This document shows positions 1 to 6,766 of a stretch of 64,000 bases of DNA, in pieces (within the stretch, counting starts at the first letter, position 1; the number at the start of each line of letters is the position of its first letter). A model generated the notes under the pieces. It searched no databases and was not told the origin of the DNA. It saw only the letters and a program-made list of their open reading frames with translations. The stretch spans positions 26,132 to 90,131 of the forward strand of contig NZ_JAVDQI010000010.1 of NCBI RefSeq assembly GCF_031454185.1, given 5' to 3'. The position numbers and the translations under genes were made by a program. This DNA is from Methanococcoides alaskense. Lineage in GTDB: Archaea; Halobacteriota; Methanosarcinia; Methanosarcinales; Methanosarcinaceae.

Positions 1-9
1 ATTGTTCAA

Positions 10-1677
10 ATGAGATTATATGTAATAATTTTTGTAATACTTTTAACTTTAGTTACCACAGGGGCTTCAGCTGCCGTAGGAGTTGTTGAAGACTGGAATG
101 TTACTTTTGACGGCGGTTATGATGATGTGGCAACTTCTGTCCAGCAGACATCCGACGATGGGTATATTGTAGCCGGTTACACAAATAATAGCGCAAATAA
201 TGACATGTGGCTGCTTAAGACCGACGACACAGGTTCCGAGGAATGGAATGTTACCTATACCTGCAACGTTAGTGATGATGATATTATATATTCTGTACAG
301 CAGACATCCGACGGATATATTGTAGCCGGTACCACGGAGACTGGCGATGATCGGGACATGTGGCTTCTTAAAACCGACTCCACAGGTTCCGAGGACTGGA
401 ACGTTACCTTTGACAGCGGTTCTTCTGATTATGTAACTTCGGTCAACCAGACATCTGACGACGGGTATATTTTGACCGGTTACACAAATAGTAGTGCAGA
501 TTGGGACATATGGCTTGTTAAGACCGACTCCACAGGTTCCGAGGAATGGAATGTTACCTTTGACGGCGGTAATGATGATTATTCAAGATCTGTCCAGCAG
601 ACATCCGACGGGTATATTGTGACCGGATCCACAAATAATAGTGTAGATTATGACGTATGGCTTATTAAGACCGACGACACAGGTTCCGAGGAATGGAATG
701 TTACCTTTAATGGCGGTTATAATGATCATGCATATTCTGTCCAGCAGACCAACGACACAGGATATATTATAGCCGGTTACGCAGATAATATCGCAGATCG
801 GGACATGTGGCTTATTAAGACCGACTCCACAGGTTCCGAGGACTGGAACGTTACCTTTGACGGCAGCGTTGAAGATGATGGGGCATATCCTGTCCAGCAA
901 ACATCCGATGAAGGGTATATTGTAGCCGGTTACACAGAGAATGAAGATAATCGAGACATGTGGCTTATTAAGACCAATTCTACAGGTTCCGAGGACTGGA
1001 ATGTTACCTTTGACGGCGGTAATCATGATTATGCATATTCTGTCCAGCAAACCTTAGACGGCTACATTGTAGCAGGTTCCACAGAGAATGGCGCAAATAA
1101 TGACATGTGGCTTGTTAAAGTAAAAGAAAACCAGCCTCCTGTGCTGTCCCCAATCGGTGATAAAAGTGTTAATGAGAATGCCCCACTAACCTTCACGGTC
1201 ATTGCCATAGACCCTGAAAACGACACCCTTGTCTACTCCGGCACCAATCTCCCAACAGGTGCTACATTGAATGACAGTACAGGTGTATTTTCGTGGACAC
1301 CTTCCGAATCCCAAGCTGGAGCTTATTCGGTTAATTTTACAGTTTACGATAGTATCCTAACCGATTCAGAGACAATTAACATCACTGTCAATAATGTTGA
1401 CACCGGTGGCAGCTCTTCTGGAGGTAGTGGTACTGGCAGTGCGGTAATCATGCCAATTCAAGAAGAAACTGAAGAGGAGGAAGCAAATAACACTTCCAGT
1501 TCAAATGCTACCGATAATGCAGTCGTAGTAGTTTCTGAAGAGGAATCATCCGAAGAAGAAATTGTTGAAGAAACCCCTGAACTACAAGAAGAAAGTGAAA
1601 CAACTCCAGGATTCAGCATGCTTCCAGCAATCGGTATGTTGCTGTCAGTGTATATTATTTACAGAAGGAAGGATTGA
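10..1677 (+). CDS. Seven-repeat cell-surface protein with PGF-CTERM anchor
   Basis: A 555-aa exported protein. Residues 1-22 form a signal peptide ending in a typical A-S-A site. Seven tandem repeats of about 50 residues follow (about 27-375); each contains WNVTFDGG, SVQQTSD, GYIVAGYT and DMWLLKTD. Seven such units suggest a seven-bladed beta-propeller, which is an inference. Residues about 378-470 form one cadherin/dystroglycan-like Ig domain. A Gly/Ser then Glu/Thr-rich stalk leads to the C-terminal PGF, a hydrophobic helix and RRKD, which is the PGF-CTERM signal processed by archaeosortase. Many N-x-T/S sites suggest glycosylation. The start is the first ATG before the signal peptide. Its ligand is unknown. 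Confidence 0.85.
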   Translation: MRLYVIIFVILLTLVTTGASAAVGVVEDWNVTFDGGYDDVATSVQQTSDDGYIVAGYTNNSANNDMWLLKTDDTGSEEWNVTYTCNVSDDDIIYSVQQTSDGYIVAGTTETGDDRDMWLLKTDSTGSEDWNVTFDSGSSDYVTSVNQTSDDGYILTGYTNSSADWDIWLVKTDSTGSEEWNVTFDGGNDDYSRSVQQTSDGYIVTGSTNNSVDYDVWLIKTDDTGSEEWNVTFNGGYNDHAYSVQQTNDTGYIIAGYADNIADRDMWLIKTDSTGSEDWNVTFDGSVEDDGAYPVQQTSDEGYIVAGYTENEDNRDMWLIKTNSTGSEDWNVTFDGGNHDYAYSVQQTLDGYIVAGSTENGANNDMWLVKVKENQPPVLSPIGDKSVNENAPLTFTVIAIDPENDTLVYSGTNLPTGATLNDSTGVFSWTPSESQAGAYSVNFTVYDSILTDSETINITVNNVDTGGSSSGGSGTGSAVIMPIQEETEEEEANNTSSSNATDNAVVVVSEEESSEEEIVEETPELQEESETTPGFSMLPAIGMLLSVYIIYRRKD

Positions 1678-1712
1678 TTGATTGATAAACAATCTTTCTA
1701 ATTTTTTTTGTA
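1670..1712 (+). terminator. Probable terminator after the surface-protein gene
   Basis: Just after the stop codon a short inverted repeat (GATTG and CAATC arms) is followed within a few bases by a run of eight T. It would end transcription of the surface-protein gene. The stem is weak. Confidence 0.4.
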
Positions 1713-1727
1713 TTCATCACGACCATA

Positions 1728-1871
1728 GGTTCAGGCGTACATTTCCAACTCGGAGGCACACAGTCCGGTGCAAAGGCACTTGTCCAGACATGTGATGTAT
1801 ATCTTCAGGGAATGGACATTGAGGAATATGTCAGGACCATAAGAACTGGCAGAAGCAATCGTTATATTTGA
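1728..1871 (+). pseudogene. C-terminal remnant resembling form III RuBisCO large subunit
   Basis: This open stretch of 47 codons has no start. It reads GSGVHFQLGGTQSGAKALVQ, then YLQGMDIEEYVRTIR, then a stop. The pattern GGGVHxHPxGTxxGAKALxQA...IxEY is the C-terminal end of archaeal form III RuBisCO. The expected HP of that motif is replaced by QL. The rest of the gene is missing upstream, where the surface-protein gene now lies. I identify it from memory of the motif; a database search would settle it. A terminator hairpin of its own survives downstream, so the piece is probably the tail of a deleted chromosomal gene. Confidence 0.45.
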
Positions 1872-1890
1872 TAGATAATTGTACAAAAAT

Positions 1891-1937
1891 GATCTCTACA
1901 CGGATATCTGAATGTGTAGAGATCAAACCTTTTTTAT
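1891..1937 (+). terminator. Strong hairpin terminator
   Basis: A perfect 11-bp stem (GATCTCTACAC / GTGTAGAGATC, 1891-1901 and 1914-1924) with a 12-nt loop is followed by a T-rich run. It lies directly after the RuBisCO-like remnant and probably belonged to that gene. Confidence 0.7.
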
Positions 1938-1961
1938 TCAGAAATTTAAGAATCTAATATC

Positions 1962-1978
1962 GGCTTTGTAGAAATCCT
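1962..1978 (+). repeat. Solo 17-bp sequence matching the MITE-like end at 12537
   Basis: GGCTTTGTAGAAATCCT occurs here once. It matches the ends of the small inverted-repeat unit at 12537-12600 (one mismatch to its left end and one to its reversed right end). I found no partner end nearby. It may be a leftover end of an insertion sequence. Confidence 0.4.
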
Positions 1979-2017
1979 CAGTTTTGTTTCAATTGAATTC
2001 AAATATCGACATAACCA

Positions 2018-2740
2018 TCACTCAATTAATTTGGAGAGAACACACTCATTAAACCAACTTGGAGTAAGATAATCCACCAATAGATCCAATGAACCATCAG
2101 GATTTTTTTTAGCTATTAATTCCATTTCTTCAGAATTGTCGAAAATATATGCCCTACGACAGTGCTTTAAAACCTCAAATAAATTATTGTTGGCCTTTGT
2201 GTACCGATCATATATCTTTTCACGAGGAACATCGTGACCACCCATTTGCACTCGTTGTGCCACACGAACACAATTAATTTCAAGGTCGTTTGTACTTACA
2301 TAATACAAATAGACATCCCAACCGAGTTTTTTTGCATCCTTGAGAAAATCTATTTTTGATGGGTGTGATAAAACTGTTTCAAACGAAAATAAACGTTCGT
2401 TTGTTTTTATGAGGCACTGTCTAAGATAATCCGATAACATTGCACCCATATATGAACTTTTTTTATTTATGTAAAAACAGTTGTCTTTAATTTTAAGATC
2501 TTGAATGGTAATGCCAAGTTTTTCATAAAAATGATACTGGAGTACAAAATCTCGAAAATCGCCCTCGTCAACTTTTACTCCAAAGCTATCAAAATTGAGA
2601 ACATCCAATAAATTAAGTTCATCCGGATTAACATGCCGATTAGGATCGATCAGTTCATCCCTTTTTTCAATAAATTCACTAACAATTGCAGTTTTACCAG
2701 ATCAATTTGGTCCTGCAAATACCCTCATACGTTGCTTCAT
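2018..2740 (-). pseudogene. Zeta-toxin-like kinase (COG4185 type) broken by a stop codon in the P-loop
   Basis: The full reading frame from ATG at 2740 is 240 codons: MKQRMRVFAGPN-stop-SGKTAIVSEFIEKRDELIDPN, continuing without a break to 2018. The stop is TGA at 2702-2704 and replaces the Gly expected in GPNGSGKT, so one GGA-to-TGA change removes the nucleotide-binding loop. The remaining frame has family features, including a basic segment RVAQRVQMGGHDVPREKIYDRY that resembles the zeta lid/catalytic region and AYIFDNS. Zeta-like kinases phosphorylate small molecules and act as toxins. The gene overlaps the upstream small gene by 4 bp (ATGA), as expected for a toxin-antitoxin pair. Without the P-loop it should be inactive, unless the TGA is a sequencing error. 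Confidence 0.75.
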
Positions 2741-2970
2741 ATGTAGTATCGTTTTTTGTTTAGTGTTACAGGACTATTTTCAATTCTCTTAATGACATCA
2801 GTACTTCCATCTGGATGCAACATAACAATGTTTTCACCCTGTTGTCTTGCTACTGATATCCCATGACTAAATGCATTTTGTTTCGCACTAGAGGATGCTG
2901 CCCTCGCGACTTTCACGATATTATCAACTTCCCGTGTTCTGCGGTTCCTTTTATTGATCGACAGTCGCAT
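2737..2970 (-). CDS. Putative antitoxin of the zeta-like kinase
   Basis: A 77-aa basic protein (MRLSINKRNRRTREVDNIV...). The start at 2970 is chosen because GGAGG sits 8 nt upstream; an ATG five codons earlier (2985) lies ahead of that site. The C-terminal half has GENIVMLHPDGS. Its stop overlaps the kinase start by 4 bp, so the two are translationally coupled. I do not recognise the family by name. Its small size, basic N-terminus and position before a zeta-like kinase support an antitoxin role, which is an inference. It appears intact while its toxin is broken. Confidence 0.6.
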   Translation of the reverse strand: MRLSINKRNRRTREVDNIVKVARAASSSAKQNAFSHGISVARQQGENIVMLHPDGSTDVIKRIENSPVTLNKKRYYI

Positions 2971-3189
2971 TATTGATTCCTCCATCTAGCTAATTGGTCA
3001 TGTATAATCATCATACACAATTGTTACATAAATACATTTGTGTGTTGATCCATATTTCCACTATAGATCAATTCACATCCATTGAGGCAGCTAATTTATA
3101 CTTGTGAATGATCTTACCTTTCTTTGATAGGTACCAATACACTACAAAAGTCAGTAGTGAATCTACTGCTATTCCTGCCAGTGTCGCTC

Positions 3190-3297
3190 ATGTCCGAGCT
3201 ATCAGGAGGATTTGAGCTCATAATAATAGCTTTAATTCTAATAGCCATATTGAATGTAATATACATATTCAGATGTGATCTTGCTACAAACATCTAA
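3190..3297 (+). CDS. Short membrane ORF, possible gene tail
   Basis: A 35-aa ORF (MSELSGGFELIIIALILIAI...) with one strong membrane helix. The same frame is open upstream to about 3113 and encodes another hydrophobic stretch (VVNLLLFLPVSL). There is no ribosome binding site. It may be the end of a decayed membrane protein or a chance ORF. The rest of 2986-3307 shows nothing recognisable. Confidence 0.2.
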   Translation: MSELSGGFELIIIALILIAILNVIYIFRCDLATNI

Positions 3298-3307
3298 AAC
3301 AAAATAG

Positions 3308-3364
3308 TGCGGGAGGTGCGATTCGAACGCACGAACTCCTACGAGACAGGGTCCTAAGCCCTGC
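3308..3364 (-). pseudogene. 3' half of a split tRNA-Leu(UAG) gene
   Basis: Read on the minus strand, this is the anticodon arm 5' strand and loop (GCAGGG CTTAGGA CC), the long variable arm, the T arm (GTGCG TTCGAAT CGCAC) and the acceptor strand CTCCCGC plus A. The D arm and 5' acceptor strand are missing here. The missing half is at 26309-26351, and its acceptor strand GCGGGGG pairs fully with CTCCCGC (one G-U). The CCA end is not encoded. This marks the left junction of the integrated element. Confidence 0.88.
3350..3364. repeat. Left attachment-site core (15-bp direct repeat)
   Basis: GGTCCTAAGCCCTGC is repeated exactly and in the same orientation at 26309-26323. It corresponds to the anticodon stem 5' strand and loop of the tRNA-Leu gene. 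The integrase gene begins about 60 bp inside this end. Confidence 0.85.
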
Positions 3365-3421
3365 TTAGAGGGTCACGTAATATTGCAAAATATATATATG
3401 TATTTAATACATATTAAATGT

Positions 3422-4552
3422 ATGAAATATGCACCCGATTTTACAGGAAATAATGCTGAAACGTTTAAATCATATAAAAGGCACCTTAAGCTCAACAATT
3501 TTAAAGATAGTACTATTAATACTAAACTTTGGAAAGTTTATACGTTTTTAAAATTCCATGAAGGAAAAAATTTAGACAAAATTACAAAATCTGACATTGA
3601 AGATTATATCCTATACCGTCGCCAAAATAATAAACCTAAGACTGTCCATAATGATGTCGTTGACCTAAGGCTTTTTTTTAAGTGGTTCTCTCCTGACAAT
3701 GATTTTTTTGATGGAATTAAAACAAGATCTCCTAAAAACAATCTACCTGTGGATGAACTTATTGTGCAGGAAGATGTTAAAAAACTGGTCGAAACCTGCA
3801 AAACACAACGCGATCGTGCAATAGTTATGATGCTGTGGGATAGTGCAGCTCGTGCTAATGAGATTCTTAGTTTAAATATAAAAAACGTTCAATTTGACAG
3901 ACATGGCTGTTCTATAATCGTTAATGGCAAAACTGGGATGAGAAAATTGAGGCTTATTGATTCGGTGCCTGATTTACAAGCATGGATCAATCAGCATCCA
4001 TTCCGTGATAACCCTGATGCACCTTTATTTGTCACAAGTCGCAATTATGGGGCTGAACCTAAAAGTTTAGATATACGCACAGTTCAAAATATGCTTAAAA
4101 CAAATGCGGAGAATGCAGGTCTAAAAAAGAATGTTCATCCTCATGCTCTGAGACATGGAAGATTAACTGAATTGGTGAAACAAGGGTTTAAAGAGATGGA
4201 GTTGAGAATTTTTGCAGGATGGGAAGCCGATTCTAAAATGCCTGCAGTTTATATTCACTTGTCAGGTGATGATGTTGAGAATAAATTATTGGCAATAAAT
4301 GGGATTATTGAGGATGATGTGGAAAAGAAGAAGGAAGTGCTTAAACCAATTAAATGTCCTCGATGTAAGACGAAAAACCCACATGATGCAAAATATTGTA
4401 GTAGTTGTTCAATGGTATTAGATATGGATACTGCAATAAAACTGGATTCCGAATTTAAACTGACTGATAATAAGTTGTCTAAATTTGTTGAAGCACAGGT
4501 TAATGAACTAGTTGAATCACGAATTAATGAAATGCTGCAAAATATGAAATAA
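3422..4552 (+). CDS. Tyrosine recombinase/integrase with C-terminal zinc ribbon
   Basis: The element's site-specific recombinase. From the ATG at 3422 it is 376 aa. An N-terminal SAM-like core-binding domain (about 10-95) is followed by the catalytic domain. The catalytic Arg is about residue 144 (SAARANEI), the HxLR box (HALRHG) has His 241 and Arg 244, Trp replaces the second His (AGWE), and the nucleophile is Tyr 277 (VYIHL). After the catalytic domain comes a CxxC...CxxC zinc ribbon (Cys 312, 315, 326, 329), seen in many haloarchaeal and methanosarcinal integrases. A TTG at 3383 would extend it by 13 residues. No clear ribosome binding site precedes either start. Its place beside the att core fits its role. 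Confidence 0.88.
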   Translation: MKYAPDFTGNNAETFKSYKRHLKLNNFKDSTINTKLWKVYTFLKFHEGKNLDKITKSDIEDYILYRRQNNKPKTVHNDVVDLRLFFKWFSPDNDFFDGIKTRSPKNNLPVDELIVQEDVKKLVETCKTQRDRAIVMMLWDSAARANEILSLNIKNVQFDRHGCSIIVNGKTGMRKLRLIDSVPDLQAWINQHPFRDNPDAPLFVTSRNYGAEPKSLDIRTVQNMLKTNAENAGLKKNVHPHALRHGRLTELVKQGFKEMELRIFAGWEADSKMPAVYIHLSGDDVENKLLAINGIIEDDVEKKKEVLKPIKCPRCKTKNPHDAKYCSSCSMVLDMDTAIKLDSEFKLTDNKLSKFVEAQVNELVESRINEMLQNMK

Positions 4553-4665
4553 TTTTAGGTAATTGGTTTGGACAATAAATCAATATTAATTCTAAATAAC
4601 GGTTTTTGTTTATATTGTGTAAAATCCAAACCTTAATTTTCTTATAGGTTCATATATCATTTTAA

Positions 4666-5397
4666 TTAATGTGGAAGTATTTTTTCAATATCTTGATAGC
4701 CATATTCATCTTTATATTTGTATTCAAGCATGATTTCTATATTACTCATTTTTTCTAGCTTACTTTGTAGATTTGCTTTTGACTTCCAAGATGATGAATT
4801 TACTATCATATTATTAAGTTTCGTAACATACAGATTTTCATACGATTTTTCTCTCATTGAAAAATCATGGTCTCCAAAAAGACAGCGATATACATCATCG
4901 TTCATTTTATTTTCATTTTCCACATAGTTAAGTAGCTTCATAAGACGGGGGAGTATATCAACAGATAAATACATACTATAGCGTTTCTTATATACGATTT
5001 CATCATTATCTTTTGAATATAAATATAACTCTTTTATCAGATTTTTAATTATGTTACTTAATTCCATGCTTATCATAAGGTATTGCGATTCTTCTACATT
5101 TTCTGGATTAACTCTTCTTTCATCTTCGTCATAAAAATCATATTTTTTATTTCGCCTGTATTCTACAGGATTTCCTCTTATTCCCTTTAGCTTCTTTTTT
5201 TCTACAAGGTTTATATTAATTATTTTTTTCAGACAATCTGATAATGTTGACTTACTCATTGTTTTTTTTATTTCATTTTGAGACTGGAGTTCTTCTGTTA
5301 TTTTTTCATGTAATCGGTTATATCTAATTGGAGATCCATCCTCAGGTATACAACTATAGACCATCTCACACTTTTTTGTGTATATTTTATCAACCAT
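4666..5397 (-). CDS. Winged-helix DNA-binding protein, probable element regulator
   Basis: A 243-aa protein not recognised as a named family. Residues about 10-85 look like a winged helix: an acidic/polar helix, then KKTMSKSTLSDCLKKIININLVEKKK as a recognition-helix segment, then a basic wing (GIRGNPVEYRR). The rest is helical, charged and rich in Lys and Tyr, perhaps for oligomerisation. It is transcribed away from the replication genes. A perfect palindrome (5417-5439) lies between its TATA-like sequence and its start, so it may repress itself and possibly the rightward genes. That regulatory role is an inference. Confidence 0.6.
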   Translation of the reverse strand: MVDKIYTKKCEMVYSCIPEDGSPIRYNRLHEKITEELQSQNEIKKTMSKSTLSDCLKKIININLVEKKKLKGIRGNPVEYRRNKKYDFYDEDERRVNPENVEESQYLMISMELSNIIKNLIKELYLYSKDNDEIVYKKRYSMYLSVDILPRLMKLLNYVENENKMNDDVYRCLFGDHDFSMREKSYENLYVTKLNNMIVNSSSWKSKANLQSKLEKMSNIEIMLEYKYKDEYGYQDIEKILPH

Positions 5398-5416
5398 ACC
5401 TACATCTCTTTTTTTA

Positions 5417-5439
5417 TTTAGTACAGTTATAGTACTAAA
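5417..5439. promoter_or_regulatory. Palindromic operator upstream of the element regulator
   Basis: Arms TTTAGTAC and GTACTAAA are perfect, with a 7-nt spacer. The site is 20 bp before the regulator start at 5397 and next to a TATA-like sequence (TTTATACCATATAT, minus strand), where a bound repressor would block initiation. Confidence 0.6.
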
Positions 5440-5640
5440 TATATGGTATAAATACCTTATTATTTTTGTTTAATTCTAACTATTTGAATGGAGGGATTTG
5501 ATGAACTAACAGAAAAAAACAATTGGACTACAAGTGCCCGATCATTGAATGGTTAAGGTACAATTTACAATTTGAATCAAAAAAACAGTCGAAAAAACAT
5601 AATTAAAATTGAATTTAAATAATATACAAAGAGAGATAAT

Positions 5641-5829
5641 ATGAAAGAGATTAATTTAAATGAATCATTGGAATTTGATGAGGAAATCTATAATCATATG
5701 CCCAAATCATTTCAATTGGTGAAGAAGATTGAACAAAAAGCGCAATCACAATTCAATGAGATTATGAAGGATATAAAAGACGGTAAAATCTCATTAGAAG
5801 ATGTGAAAAAGAAAAGAGGATTAGTTTAA
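5641..5829 (+). CDS. Small acidic/basic helical protein, unknown
   Basis: A 62-aa, strongly charged, probably all-helical protein (MKEINLNESLEFDEEIYNHM... ending KKKRGLV). GAGAGAT lies just before the ATG as a ribosome binding site. It starts a run of small rightward genes leading to the replication ATPase. No family is recognised. Confidence 0.55.
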   Translation: MKEINLNESLEFDEEIYNHMPKSFQLVKKIEQKAQSQFNEIMKDIKDGKISLEDVKKKRGLV

Positions 5830-5858
5830 CGTTAAAAATACAAAAATAGGTGAATAAA

Positions 5859-6074
5859 ATGAGTAAACAAAATGAGAAAGTGTTATTTTCAAATGATGTA
5901 GAAATAGAAATAGAAGTATCAATTTCAAATGACGTTGGTCAAATATCTAAATGCAATGGTTATGCTAAAGTTTGTGTTCCTTGTAAGAAAGCATTGGAGC
6001 TATTCTTAAAACATATGATTTTAGAAGTGCATTCTCAAAAGATAGATGAACTGCTAGAAGACGTGGTAGAATAA
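5859..6074 (+). CDS. Small hypothetical protein
   Basis: A 71-aa protein (MSKQNEKVLFSNDVEIEIEVSISNDV...). The start at 5859 is preferred because AGGTGA lies 6 nt upstream; a GTG at 5850 overlaps that site. It has a beta-rich N-terminal half, two Cys in VCVPCKKALE, and an acidic C-terminus. It lies 29 bp after the previous small gene, probably in one transcript. No family is recognised. Confidence 0.55.
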   Translation: MSKQNEKVLFSNDVEIEIEVSISNDVGQISKCNGYAKVCVPCKKALELFLKHMILEVHSQKIDELLEDVVE

Positions 6075-6120
6075 TTTAGCTTGTAAATAAAGAATAAAAG
6101 AAATATTTAAAAAACCAACA

Positions 6121-6249
6121 CTAGTAGACCTGAGGGTTTTAGAAATAACATTTCCTTCTATTTGAGTAGCATCTTATAGTTAGTAATATCTTGTATATAA
6201 TATTTTTGATATGCCTGTAATTTCTAAAATCCATCAATGGTCTTGCTAG
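6121..6249. repeat. Imperfect inverted repeat, MITE-like or structured RNA
   Basis: The left arm (6121-6146) begins CTAG and ends TTTTAGAAAT. The right arm (6220-6249) is its imperfect reverse complement, starting ATTTCTAAAATCC and ending GACC-complement plus CTAG. About 73 AT-rich bases lie between. It could be a small transposable remnant or a transcript hairpin separating the small genes. Confidence 0.4.
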
Positions 6250-6276
6250 TTTTAAAAAAAATAAAAAGTGATAAAG

Positions 6277-6630
6277 ATGGATATTAAAAGTGATTATCTA
6301 ATAGAAAGAACAGCAAAGCCAGAAGTTTTAAATCTAATTGATGATGTAGCAAATATTTTTGATGATGTTGTTGAGGATATTTTAAAGTATAAACATAAGA
6401 TAACTTTGATTGAGAATGCAACTGATTTACAGGATTCAGAACGTAACGAAATAATAGAAGTATATAATGACTTTATTGATGAGTGTTATTCGATATTGGA
6501 CAGGTGTGATCAATTGATATTTTATCTTGATCAGTCTGTTACCTATGAAATAATGCCTTGTTCTGATTTAGAAGATGGAGATGACATCGGTACTAATCAA
6601 ATAATTAAAAAAGGTGAATTTGATGAGTAA
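6277..6630 (+). CDS. Acidic helical protein, unknown
   Basis: A 117-aa acidic protein (MDIKSDYLIERTAKPEVLNLIDDVANIFDDVVEDI...), predicted all-helical with coiled-coil character. ATG at 6277 is preferred; a GTG lies three codons earlier. Its end overlaps the next small gene (ATG at 6623), so the two are coupled. No family is recognised. Confidence 0.55.
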   Translation: MDIKSDYLIERTAKPEVLNLIDDVANIFDDVVEDILKYKHKITLIENATDLQDSERNEIIEVYNDFIDECYSILDRCDQLIFYLDQSVTYEIMPCSDLEDGDDIGTNQIIKKGEFDE

Positions 6631-6766
6631 TAGTAATAATAAACGATATCCAGTGACTTCAAATCCACCATTATTTTTTGATAATTTTACATCCAAGTGT
6701 ATCAAAATCGGTGCAATTAGCCATATCCATTCTGGATTAAGAGATCTTGGGGAGGTGATTCAATGA
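6623..6766 (+). CDS. Coupled small protein before the replication ATPase
   Basis: A 47-aa ORF (MSNSNNKRYPVTSNPPLFFD...). It overlaps the previous gene by 8 bp and the next gene by 4 bp (ATGA at 6763-6766). AAGGTGA stands upstream of its ATG, and its own last codons contain the GGGGAGGTGA ribosome binding site of the ATPase gene. That overlap on both sides is strong evidence of translation. Function unknown. Confidence 0.6.
   Translation: MSNSNNKRYPVTSNPPLFFDNFTSKCIKIGAISHIHSGLRDLGEVIQ

Noticed and set aside
583..1050. Long minus-strand ORF in the surface-protein gene
   Set aside because: It is an antisense reading of the repeated plus-strand gene; the repeats keep the opposite frame open.
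2702..2704. Selenocysteine at the TGA of the zeta-like kinase
   Set aside because: The position is a P-loop Gly, and no SECIS-like hairpin is evident; a nonsense change is simpler.
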